NCBI GenBank assembly: GCA_944392815.1
Contig: CALXXY010000006.1
Coordinates: 1 to 34,711 of the forward strand
DNA length: 34,711 nt
Direction: 5' to 3'
DNA from: an uncultured Alphaproteobacteria bacterium
Lineage (GTDB): Bacteria > Pseudomonadota > Alphaproteobacteria > Rs-D84
Shown: one piece after another, positions 6,793 through 14,942 of the stretch
Numbering within the stretch: the first letter of the stretch is position 1
Layout of the letters: the number at the start of each line of letters is the position of its first letter
Position numbers and translations under genes: made by a program
The notes under the pieces: generated by a model
What the model was told of the DNA's origin: nothing
Database searches by the model: none
Seen by the model: only the letters and a program-made list of their open reading frames with translations

Positions 6793-7719
6793 ATGAAAAG
6801 CGCGGAAATATTGTCCATTATTGATAAATACATAAACAAATATAATTCTGAAAAATCACCGAAATATGAAACAATATATCAATTACCGTCCAGTGATGCG
6901 GCGATATTGGGTTCTGGTTTTGTCCGCGACGACGCGTCACGCGTATCGTTTTGCTTTTACAGATTATCCCCCCAGGAATATGACGATGGTGGCGCACAAA
7001 GTTTTGCAGACGCCACTTTTTACAACGGAAATTCATTAAAAGATGGCAAAATCAAACTGGAATTAAATGTAAATATGCCGGTTCGGGTCGATGGTGATAA
7101 AACGTATCTGGACAGGGCTATGATGGCGGAATTGGTGACACACGAATTGGCGCATGCATACCGTAAATCCAGGGAATTGGCCGCAGGACATTATAAATTT
7201 GATTTTTCATTTTTGAATTTTGTTAAACGCAAAAAATCAAATAAAAAATATACCACGTTCCAACGTGCTGTGGCATATGATCGTACAATGCCAACCGGCG
7301 GCGCAAATGACATTTACGAAAAAATGCGCTGGGTTGGTTATGCCCTGGTCGAAGACGAGGCATACGCCCAACTGGCCGGGATTCAAACATTTTTGGCCGC
7401 TGGCGGCAATATCCGGGACAGCCGCGGTAAACAATTGATTGATATAGTCAGTACTTATCTGGACGAAATAGAAAAAAACGCAACACCCGACGATTGGCAA
7501 AAATGTATGAAAACAATATCATATATTCCGGCCCGACAGGGTGAAACCCCTGCGCGTTTTGCGCGTCGTTGGATTGCATATTATCGCGACAGAATTGCCA
7601 AATTTAACACGCGCGTTGAAAAAATGTTAAATAAACATCGCACAGATAAATTTAAAACCGCTACAAAATCTTTGATGATTTCCGATATGATTCCGGCAAC
7701 GGGCCATGAACGCGATTAA
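6793..7719 (+). CDS. Uncharacterised HExxH (zincin-like) protein, cytosolic
   Basis: The 308-aa protein has no signal peptide or membrane segment. HELAH at residues 117-121 follows MAELVT, a typical zinc-peptidase helix with two His ligands and a catalytic Glu. About 66 residues later, LVEDEAYAQLAG (about 185-196) is a plausible helix for the third ligand, as in gluzincins. Between them is a basic stretch (about 144-153). The C-terminal 100 residues are helical and rich in Lys/Arg. I do not recognise the family. The gene starts 17 nt after the rpmJ terminator and has no obvious own promoter. It is convergent with the SufD-like gene, the two stops overlapping by 4 bp. A cytosolic metallopeptidase is a reasonable guess; no substrate can be named. 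Confidence 0.7.
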   Translation: MKSAEILSIIDKYINKYNSEKSPKYETIYQLPSSDAAILGSGFVRDDASRVSFCFYRLSPQEYDDGGAQSFADATFYNGNSLKDGKIKLELNVNMPVRVDGDKTYLDRAMMAELVTHELAHAYRKSRELAAGHYKFDFSFLNFVKRKKSNKKYTTFQRAVAYDRTMPTGGANDIYEKMRWVGYALVEDEAYAQLAGIQTFLAAGGNIRDSRGKQLIDIVSTYLDEIEKNATPDDWQKCMKTISYIPARQGETPARFARRWIAYYRDRIAKFNTRVEKMLNKHRTDKFKTATKSLMISDMIPATGHERD

Positions 7720-8396
7720 AACAGCGAAAAATTATTCATAAATGCCTCGCGCAGGGCGGTGTCGACCTCGGCCCCGGATAATCCGCCACCACGCAGATAT
7801 TCAATTTGTGGTGCGGTGGCGTGATATATTGACGCACTGTGATCCGCCACCGCCGGCACAGCCGATATTCGTTGGGCCGGCATAAATTCCATACGTGCAC
7901 TTTTATCAGCCAACGCAGAAAAACGAATATCAGACACAGCATTTTCGCAATTTTTTTCAATTTCTGCGGTTGCGGATAATTTAGATAAACTGTTTTTTTC
8001 GGCAATTAATTTTGTATCAACCATTATTGTCGTGTCATTTGCCGCGTGAATTGCCCTGCATTCAAATTGCAAATTGTTGTTATTTGTCAACATAATGTGC
8101 CCACGACATTCAGAATTTTTCCCGGCATTTTTTATAAAAATGTGTAAAAAGGCCGGCTTTTTATTTTTTACACGAACGGATAAATACACAGGTTGTTTGT
8201 CAACAAAAATATTAATATCCAACCGGCAATTACCGGTAATTTCGCCAATATATATGATATGAATTGGGCGCGGATAATTTTCCCGAAAATCGGTTCCAAC
8301 AATTGTCGATAATTCGGGACAAAACACGCCATCGCGGTAAACAACTGTTTCCGCGTCAAAAGTTTTTATATTGAATTCGTTCCACATGTATGACAT
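7716..8396 (-). CDS. Short SufBD-family protein (SufD-like)
   Basis: Near the N-terminus, VVYRDGVFCPELSTI resembles the opening of SufD, and the C-terminus has the family signature: HSASIYHATAPQIEYLRGGG followed by LSGAEVDTALREAF. In SufB/SufD this is the HG/ATVGQLDE...YLRSRGI..EEAR segment, which includes residues important for cluster assembly. Between the two, the sequence is beta-rich, as expected for the SufBD beta-helix. At 226 aa it is about half the length of normal SufD, so the N-terminal helical domain and several beta-helix turns are missing. SufD acts with SufB and SufC as the Fe-S cluster scaffold. No sufB, sufC or sufS is present here. The start lies 27 bp from the divergent ychF start; a second ATG at codon 4 is possible. 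Confidence 0.72.
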   Translation of the reverse strand: MSYMWNEFNIKTFDAETVVYRDGVFCPELSTIVGTDFRENYPRPIHIIYIGEITGNCRLDINIFVDKQPVYLSVRVKNKKPAFLHIFIKNAGKNSECRGHIMLTNNNNLQFECRAIHAANDTTIMVDTKLIAEKNSLSKLSATAEIEKNCENAVSDIRFSALADKSARMEFMPAQRISAVPAVADHSASIYHATAPQIEYLRGGGLSGAEVDTALREAFMNNFSLF

Positions 8397-8423
8397 ATTA
8401 TTGGCATTATAAAGGAAATAAAC

Positions 8424-9503
8424 ATGGGATTCAATTGCGGAATTGTTGGATTGCCGAATGTCGGTAAATCTACATTATTTAATGCGCTGACACAAAGTGC
8501 CGCGGCCGATGCACAGAATTATCCATTTTGTACAATCGAACCGAACACAGGCCGTGTTGTTGTGCCGGACGCAACATTGCATAAATTGGCCGATGTGGCA
8601 AAATCACAAAAAATCATTCCGACCCAATTGGAAATAGTGGATATTGCCGGCCTGGTGCGTGGCGCTTCTGCTGGCGAAGGGTTGGGGAATAAATTCCTGG
8701 GCAACATATTATCAACGGACGCAATTATTCATGTGGTACGTTGTTTTGAAAATGATGATATTGTCCACGTAAACGGAAAAATTGACCCATTGGCCGATAT
8801 AGACACAATTGAAACAGAATTAATGTTGGCCGATATGGAAAGTTTGGATAAACAGATTAAAAATCTGGAAAAAAGGGCGCACGGCCTGGATAAAAATGCG
8901 ATTAAATTATTGGCCGACGCGAATCAAATTCGTTCTAATTTGGCGGCCGGCGTTCCCGCCCGCAATGGCACTGTGGACGCGCGTCCATTTAATTTATTAA
9001 CGGCAAAACCCGTTATTTACGTATGTAATGTGGACGAAGCGTCCGCCGCAACAGGCAACAAATTTTCCGACGCTGTACGCGATAAATACGGCGATGCGGC
9101 GCCTGTATTGGTTATTTCATCAAAAATAGAAATGGAAATCGCCCAGATAGTTGACCCGACCGAAAGAAAAATGTTTTTGGACGATTTGGGATTATCTGAA
9201 TCCGGATTGGATAAAATAATCCGCACAGGATATGCCACATTGGGACTGCAAACATTCTATACCGTCGGCCCCAAGGAAGCGCACGCCTGGACAATCACAC
9301 GTGGCATGACCGCACCCCAGGCAGCCGGTAAAATACACACAGATTTTGAACGTGGATTTATTCGTGCAGAAATAATTTCACCATCTGATTTTATTGAATT
9401 GGGCGGCGAAGTACCTGTGCGCGAGGCCGGAAAAATGCGCCTGGTTGGCAAAGAATATATTATGCAGGACGGCGATATTTGTCATTTCCTGTTTAATAAT
9501 TAA
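8424..9503 (+). CDS. ychF: Redox-responsive ATPase YchF/OLA1
   Basis: The product is an Obg-family P-loop NTPase of 359 aa, close to E. coli YchF (363 aa). G1 GLPNVGKST lies at residues 9-17, G3 is DIAGLVRGA, and the base-recognition position reads CNVDE where GTPases have NKxD, the known change that gives YchF its ATP preference. The C-terminal TGS domain is visible from TFYTVGPKEAHAWTI onward, ending in the conserved DGDICHFLFN. YchF binds ribosomes and has been linked to stress and translation control. An AAAGGA Shine-Dalgarno sits 10 nt before the ATG. The divergent SufD-like gene starts only 27 bp away, so the promoters must overlap the neighbouring gene. A strong terminator follows. Confidence 0.96.
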   Translation: MGFNCGIVGLPNVGKSTLFNALTQSAAADAQNYPFCTIEPNTGRVVVPDATLHKLADVAKSQKIIPTQLEIVDIAGLVRGASAGEGLGNKFLGNILSTDAIIHVVRCFENDDIVHVNGKIDPLADIDTIETELMLADMESLDKQIKNLEKRAHGLDKNAIKLLADANQIRSNLAAGVPARNGTVDARPFNLLTAKPVIYVCNVDEASAATGNKFSDAVRDKYGDAAPVLVISSKIEMEIAQIVDPTERKMFLDDLGLSESGLDKIIRTGYATLGLQTFYTVGPKEAHAWTITRGMTAPQAAGKIHTDFERGFIRAEIISPSDFIELGGEVPVREAGKMRLVGKEYIMQDGDICHFLFNN

Positions 9504-9514
9504 CTGTATAACAC

Positions 9515-9539
9515 AGGCCGGTATTTACCGGCCTTTTTT
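9515..9539 (+). terminator. Intrinsic terminator after ychF
   Basis: The stem AGGCCGGT (9515-9522) pairs with ACCGGCCT (9527-9534) around ATTT, followed by a run of T. The T-run exists only on the plus strand, so it serves ychF better than the convergent operon. Confidence 0.85.
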
Positions 9540-9547
9540 ATATTTTT

Positions 9548-9901
9548 TTATTGAATTATTAAATTTGAATCCAACACAGTTTGAATCATTTCCACCGTCG
9601 GCATTCGTGCCGGATATACGAATTCAAATTGTTTATTTAATGGAATTATATTTTTATCGTCAAACGGAATTTTTTCCCCGTCATTATACACAGTATATAT
9701 TTTATCATTCCAACGAATATTTTGTTTATGTTCCGTTTCAGTTTTTACCCCAATTTGAAAACGACGCATTGTCGAATGACTGCGTGCCAAAACAGACATT
9801 ATATGTGCGACACTGACTGCACGCCCACGCATTGGCACAAAATATCCCAAAATGCGCCCATCGTCCGGTGATTTAAAAAGATACGTATGTCTGATTTCCA
9901 T
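9548..9901 (-). CDS. Hypothetical protein, last gene of the mreC-dnaG operon
   Basis: The 117-aa protein matches nothing I recognise. It opens with MEIRHTYLFKSPDDG, and its middle is basic (SHSTMRRFQIGVKTE). It has no signal peptide, membrane segment or cysteine motif, and mixed alpha/beta content. Its start lies 1 nt from the dnaG stop, with the Shine-Dalgarno inside dnaG, so it is translated from the same transcript. Codon use and GC are like those of its neighbours, which argues for a real resident gene. Placement after a primase gene might suggest a nucleic-acid role, but that is only position. Confidence 0.65.
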   Translation of the reverse strand: MEIRHTYLFKSPDDGRILGYFVPMRGRAVSVAHIMSVLARSHSTMRRFQIGVKTETEHKQNIRWNDKIYTVYNDGEKIPFDDKNIIPLNKQFEFVYPARMPTVEMIQTVLDSNLIIQ

Positions 9902-9902
9902 T

Positions 9903-11519
9903 CTACATTGACACCAAAGTATCCATTTTCTGGCGGGCGTCCGCTATTTTTGCGTCCAATGCCGCAATTTCGTCACGCACGTTTTCCCCCGCCAACAATT
10001 TTGATGTTAACGATTTCTTTTCAGATTGCAACCGTTCGATGTATTTTTGCAGTTTTAATGACACTATATATTTTTCGGCCGATTTTTCGTCCATGGTCAT
10101 ATCCGCCACATTGCCGTCGAAATCAATATTCATTGTTGCCAAAAAATCACCATATCTTTCGGCAATTTCCGGATATTTATTTACAATGAAAATAACAGTA
10201 TTTTTTGTTATATCATCAATTTCAGGCAACGCCATACGCGGTATATTTTGATTTTGTTTTTTCCATTTGTGCCAATTGTTAAAAATGCGCTGGCTGTATT
10301 CATTATCATATTCGGCACGCAGGGCCGCATCGGTAATTTTTTCAATTTTTTGTTTTAAAAATTTTTCTGCCTGGCTGCGTCCACCCGGTGTGGATACATT
10401 AAATCCGGCGTTTGCCAGGTTCCACAAAAAATCAACCAGCCCTGTTGCACCATCTATGATTTTTTGCATTGCACCCGCGCCAGATTTTTTTAATACCTCG
10501 TCCGGATCTTTGCCACCGGTCACAAAAGCAAAACGAACATCAGATGTATCACGTAAAAACGGCATAACTATGTCGCATGCACGTGCGGCGGCCTTTTGCC
10601 CGGCGGCGTCACCATCGAAACAAAACACGATATTGCGATTTGCCTTGCACAACATGGATATATGATCTTCGGTCAGGGCCGTACCCAATGGCGCAACAGT
10701 TTCCGGAAAACCATTGCATTGCATTTGAATGGCGTCAATTTGACCCTCGACTACTATGCTGCGGTTGGCGCGATGAATTGCGTCACGTGCAAAATTAAAT
10801 CCAAATATAGTACGCCGTTTATGAAATAATTCTGTATCCGTTGTGTTTATGTATTTAGGTTCACTGCCGTCCAATGACCGCCCAGAAAACGCAACAATTT
10901 GCCCGCGTGCGTTAAATATAGGAAACATTAATTTATCGCGGAAAAAATCATATAACCCATAATCGCCACGTCTGCACATACCTGTGGCCAGTAAATTATC
11001 CTGTTTTACATTAATAAATTTATTCGCGATTAAGTTATTTTTGGGCGCGTATCCTATGCGATATTTTTTTATCATATCATCGTTAAAACCGCGTCCACGA
11101 ATATAATCCAATGCCACAGAACCAGCCGGTTCAAACAATAATTTTTGATAAATATCACACGCCGCCGACATTATTTGATAATAAGATTCTTCGCGTGCCA
11201 CCTGTTCAGCGGGCTTTGGCTTGTAATCAGGCATTTTCAATCCCGCCTGGGCGGCCAATTCTGTAATTGCTGTTTTGAAATCCACATTTTCAGATTTCAT
11301 AACGAACGAAATAATATCGCCATGTTCGCCACAACCAAAACAGTGATAAAAACCTTTGTCTTCGTTCACGGAAAAACTGGGCGTTTTTTCATTATGAAAT
11401 GGACAACAGCCCCAATAATTTTGACCCTTTTTCACCAATGGAACACGCCGTCCAACAATATCAACGATTGACAGACGTTCACGTAATTCATCGGTAAAAT
11501 TTCTGTCATATTTCGGCAT
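9903..11519 (-). CDS. dnaG: DNA primase DnaG
   Basis: DnaG makes the RNA primers for replication and works with the DnaB helicase. The CHC2 zinc finger is intact: C39-x2-H42 and C60-x2-C63, within CPFH and CFGCG. The core has the TOPRIM acidic motifs VVEGQIDAI (near residue 258) and FDGDAAGQKAA (near 302), which bind catalytic metal. The C-terminal helical region, normally the helicase-binding domain, is present but short; the total of 538 aa compares with about 580-650 in many bacteria. The ATG overlaps the topA stop (TAATG), so translation is coupled. Usual alphaproteobacterial dnaG neighbours such as rpoD are missing here, and the gene is instead driven from the cell-shape operon. Confidence 0.96.
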   Translation of the reverse strand: MPKYDRNFTDELRERLSIVDIVGRRVPLVKKGQNYWGCCPFHNEKTPSFSVNEDKGFYHCFGCGEHGDIISFVMKSENVDFKTAITELAAQAGLKMPDYKPKPAEQVAREESYYQIMSAACDIYQKLLFEPAGSVALDYIRGRGFNDDMIKKYRIGYAPKNNLIANKFINVKQDNLLATGMCRRGDYGLYDFFRDKLMFPIFNARGQIVAFSGRSLDGSEPKYINTTDTELFHKRRTIFGFNFARDAIHRANRSIVVEGQIDAIQMQCNGFPETVAPLGTALTEDHISMLCKANRNIVFCFDGDAAGQKAAARACDIVMPFLRDTSDVRFAFVTGGKDPDEVLKKSGAGAMQKIIDGATGLVDFLWNLANAGFNVSTPGGRSQAEKFLKQKIEKITDAALRAEYDNEYSQRIFNNWHKWKKQNQNIPRMALPEIDDITKNTVIFIVNKYPEIAERYGDFLATMNIDFDGNVADMTMDEKSAEKYIVSLKLQKYIERLQSEKKSLTSKLLAGENVRDEIAALDAKIADARQKMDTLVSM

Positions 11520-13792
11520 TATTTTTTAGTTTTCCTGGTAAATTTACGCGTTGACGGCTTTTTATTATTTATTAAATCGATGGCCTCGTCCAAACTGGGT
11601 TGTGCGTTAACAGACACATTAACACGATTGGACGAAATATATGCGCCATATCGGCCGGTTGGATAATAAAATATAGATTTTCCGGTCACTGGATTTTCGC
11701 CCAGGTTAATGGGCTCGGCCTTTTTGATGCCGTTTTCCAATAAATCACGCGCCACGTCCAGTGTAATTGTTTCCGCGGTATATTGTTTTGCTGGCACGTT
11801 TTTTGTGCCATTTGTCACATATGGTCCAAACCGCCCAACACGGAAAGAAATCCCATCACCCAAATCAATATTTGTTGATTTTGATTTTTCAATATTTCCC
11901 GGATTTGATGTATCCACAGCCGTTTTATCAGTATCGGTTAAACGCATAGTATAATTACATTGTGGATAATTTTCGCACCCAATAAATGCACCGAATTTGG
12001 ATAATTTTATACCCAATTTTCCACCACACTGCGGACATTTATCATTACCGTCTGGGAATAAATGATTGTGCATAATATCATTTACAGCGTTAATAATATC
12101 GGTTGTTTTAACGCCGCGCGCCCCATCAATCATTTGTGATGTCGGCCCCCAGAACGCGCGCAAAGCGTCCAATTTATCACGTTTGCCATTTGATATATCG
12201 TCCAGGGTATCTTCTGTTTTTGCGGTAAAATTAACATCGACTAAATCGTTAAAATATTTTGATAAATATGCAGAAATAACCCACCCGCCCGGCGTTGGGT
12301 GAAAACGACGTTGTTTATCCTGTTCAACATATTTACGATCAACAATTGTTGACATAATGGTTGCATATGTTGATGGACGGCCTATGCCCAATTCTTCCAG
12401 TTTTTTTACCAGTGACGCTTCGGTATATCTGGCGGGTGGCTGGGTAAAATGTTGTTCAGGCAACAATTCAGTCACAGTAATTTTATCGCCCACGGCCAGT
12501 GGTGGCAATTTTGTTTCATCTGAATCTGTGGCGTCATCTTTATCTTCGGTATACACGCGCATAAAACCATCAAACGTACGTGTGGTTCCAACTGCGTGGA
12601 ATATTGCCACATGATTATTTGTTTCAATATCTGCGGACACACTGTCAAATTCAGCATTTGTCATTTGACATGCAATTGTTCGTTTCCAGATTAAATCATA
12701 TAATTTTGCTTCGTCCCCGGTCAGTTTTGGCGCCGCCCCATCAAAATGGGTGGGACGAATGGCCTCGTGCGCTTCCTGGGCGTTTTTAGATTTTGTCACA
12801 TATACGTTTGGTTTTTGTGGTACAAACGCGTCACCATACGTTTTGCCTATGTACGCGCGAATTTCGTTCACGGCATCAACAGATAAATTTGTGGCGTCGG
12901 TACGCATATATGTGATTAATCCCTGTTCATATAATTTTTGCGCGGTCGACATAGTTTTACGCGACGAAAAATATAATTTACGCGCGGCCTCTTGCTGCAA
13001 AGTACTGGTGGTAAATGGTGCCGCCGCCCTGCGCGAAGTTTTACGTTTATCAACCGATATTACATTTGCAACAATTTCTGGTTCCCCGATTTTTTCCAGG
13101 ATTTCATGCACATACGCGTTATTTTCAATTGTCATTTTTTCAATTTTTTTACCATTAAAATTTGACAATTGGGCATCAAAATTTGCACCACTGTGATTGC
13201 ATTTTGCCGTCAACGACCAATATTCAACAGGTTTGAAATTTTCGATTTCACGTTCCCTGTCGACAACCAATTTCACGGCCACAGATTGCACACGTCCCGC
13301 GCTGCGCCCCAAATTGCGCCGCCATAATAATGGTGAAATACCAAAACCAATTAAATAATCCAATGCGCGCCGCACCAGATATGCGTCCACCAGATTTTTA
13401 TCTATTTCGCGTGGGTGTTCAATTGCGTCCAAAACAGCATGTTTTGTAATTTCATGAAATGCGACACGATAAACTTTTTTGCCATTTAACGCATGTTTTG
13501 CATTTAATATATCCAAAATATGCCATGCGATTGCCTCGCCCTCGCGGTCAGGGTCGGACGCCAAATACACAGCGTCTGCGCGTTTTAATTCAGTAATAAT
13601 TTGTTTAATTTGTTTTTCTTTGCCTGGCATAATTTGCCAACGCATTGCAAAATCGTGTTCTGTATCAACACTGCCATTTTCAGGAACCAAATCGCGGACA
13701 TGGCCAACCGACGCGATAACGCGCCAGCCATCGCCCAAATATTTTTCAATTGTCTTTGCCTTTGACGGTGATTCAACGATAAGCAAATTCAT
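11519..13792 (-). CDS. topA: DNA topoisomerase I
   Basis: This type IA topoisomerase relaxes negative supercoils through a tyrosine-DNA link. The TOPRIM domain starts at the N-terminus (MNLLIVESPSKAKTIEKYLG). The catalytic tyrosine is Y295 in ITYMRTDATN. The C-terminal part has one four-cysteine zinc ribbon (CPQC...CENYPQC) followed by two topo-C repeats (RVGRFGPYV and PTGRYGAYI). I chose the ATG at 13792, giving 757 aa. A longer frame up to 13843 would overlap rodA and lacks family similarity, whereas the chosen start sits 4 nt after the rodA stop behind an AAGGAAG ribosome binding site. The tail is basic (RKFTRKTKK). Position between rodA and dnaG ties supercoiling to the elongation operon. 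Confidence 0.96.
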   Translation of the reverse strand: MNLLIVESPSKAKTIEKYLGDGWRVIASVGHVRDLVPENGSVDTEHDFAMRWQIMPGKEKQIKQIITELKRADAVYLASDPDREGEAIAWHILDILNAKHALNGKKVYRVAFHEITKHAVLDAIEHPREIDKNLVDAYLVRRALDYLIGFGISPLLWRRNLGRSAGRVQSVAVKLVVDREREIENFKPVEYWSLTAKCNHSGANFDAQLSNFNGKKIEKMTIENNAYVHEILEKIGEPEIVANVISVDKRKTSRRAAAPFTTSTLQQEAARKLYFSSRKTMSTAQKLYEQGLITYMRTDATNLSVDAVNEIRAYIGKTYGDAFVPQKPNVYVTKSKNAQEAHEAIRPTHFDGAAPKLTGDEAKLYDLIWKRTIACQMTNAEFDSVSADIETNNHVAIFHAVGTTRTFDGFMRVYTEDKDDATDSDETKLPPLAVGDKITVTELLPEQHFTQPPARYTEASLVKKLEELGIGRPSTYATIMSTIVDRKYVEQDKQRRFHPTPGGWVISAYLSKYFNDLVDVNFTAKTEDTLDDISNGKRDKLDALRAFWGPTSQMIDGARGVKTTDIINAVNDIMHNHLFPDGNDKCPQCGGKLGIKLSKFGAFIGCENYPQCNYTMRLTDTDKTAVDTSNPGNIEKSKSTNIDLGDGISFRVGRFGPYVTNGTKNVPAKQYTAETITLDVARDLLENGIKKAEPINLGENPVTGKSIFYYPTGRYGAYISSNRVNVSVNAQPSLDEAIDLINNKKPSTRKFTRKTKK

Positions 13793-13796
13793 AATC

Positions 13797-14942
13797 CTAA
13801 CTTCCTTTGGCAGATAATTGTTGATCTTTGTGAATATGCGCATTTTGGCACAGGCCGAATCCGAACATCAGTGATAATAAACTGCTGCCGCCGTATGACA
13901 TTAACGGCAAAGGTACCCCGACAGTCGGCACCAACCCCAGAACCATGGAAATATTTATAAAATAATAAATGAAAAAGTTCAACATAAATCCAAAACACAC
14001 CAATTGCCCAAACCTGTTGCGGCATGTTTTTGCGCACCAAAACAGTACTAAAATAATTGTAGTATACAGCATAAGCAACGCAAACGCCCCAACAAAGCCA
14101 AATTCTTCGCCCAACATAGTAAATATAAAATCAGTTTGTTTTTCCGGCAAAAATGATTGCTGTGATTGTGTGCCTGCCATATAGCCCTTGCCCAGCATAC
14201 CGCCCGAACCAAACGCTATTTTTGCCTGATTAATTTGATAACCTGCGCCCTGGGCATCGTGATCGGGGTTGATAAAAGTAATAATTCTGTCGCGTTGATA
14301 ATCATGCAGCCCGCCAAACCACATCAGTGGCGCGGCCATCAGGCCCAAAATTATCGCGATAATAAACCATTTTTTTTGCGCGCCAACGATATAAAACATT
14401 CCGACCGTAATCATACCCAGTGACAATGCTGTGCCCAAATCCGGTTGGGCCACAATTAATAAAAACGGCACCAGCAACATAGCCGCCGGCAACGCATAAT
14501 TTTTTAATTGTGATAATTCAACTGAATTCAGCCATGCAAAATATCGCGCCAATGCCAACACCAACGCTATTTTAATCAATTCAGATGGCTGCACATGGAA
14601 AAATCCCAGATTCAGCCAACGTTGCGCCCCCATGCCTGTGTGTCCAACAAAAGTCACCAAAATAATCATAATCAGCGCGATTGCGTATATAACATATGCT
14701 GATTTTATCCATGTTTTGATATTTGTGAATGTGGCAAAGAAAAATACCCCAAATCCCAACACGATTTTAACCAACTGGGATAACGCAAACGGCCGCCATG
14801 CGCCACCACCCGCCGAATACAACACTACAATAGATATTGCCAAAATCAAACACATTGGGATAAACATAGCCCACGAAAAACGCCCCAGTTTTTCTGGAAA
14901 ACTCATCATACTGGCATTTGAAACACGTGTTTGCCGTGTCAT
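13797..14942 (-). CDS. rodA: Rod-shape SEDS glycosyltransferase RodA
   Basis: RodA is the peptidoglycan polymerase of the elongasome, working as a pair with PBP2. The 381-aa sequence has about ten hydrophobic segments. The SEDS signature is clear: GKGYMAGTQSQQSFLPEKQTDFIF in the large extracellular loop, then GEEFGFVG, with the closing GVPLPLMSYGGSS in the last third. The catalytic Asp region (the Asp of KQTDF in the loop) is present. The FLPEKQTDFIF form is that of RodA rather than FtsW, and the mrdA neighbour agrees. The start overlaps the mrdA stop by 4 nt (ATGA), and the stop is 4 nt before topA. Confidence 0.95.
   Translation of the reverse strand: MTRQTRVSNASMMSFPEKLGRFSWAMFIPMCLILAISIVVLYSAGGGAWRPFALSQLVKIVLGFGVFFFATFTNIKTWIKSAYVIYAIALIMIILVTFVGHTGMGAQRWLNLGFFHVQPSELIKIALVLALARYFAWLNSVELSQLKNYALPAAMLLVPFLLIVAQPDLGTALSLGMITVGMFYIVGAQKKWFIIAIILGLMAAPLMWFGGLHDYQRDRIITFINPDHDAQGAGYQINQAKIAFGSGGMLGKGYMAGTQSQQSFLPEKQTDFIFTMLGEEFGFVGAFALLMLYTTIILVLFWCAKTCRNRFGQLVCFGFMLNFFIYYFINISMVLGLVPTVGVPLPLMSYGGSSLLSLMFGFGLCQNAHIHKDQQLSAKGS

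Noticed and set aside
13793..13843. N-terminal extension of TopA
   Set aside because: It would overlap rodA, lies outside family similarity, and the internal ATG has a good ribosome binding site.
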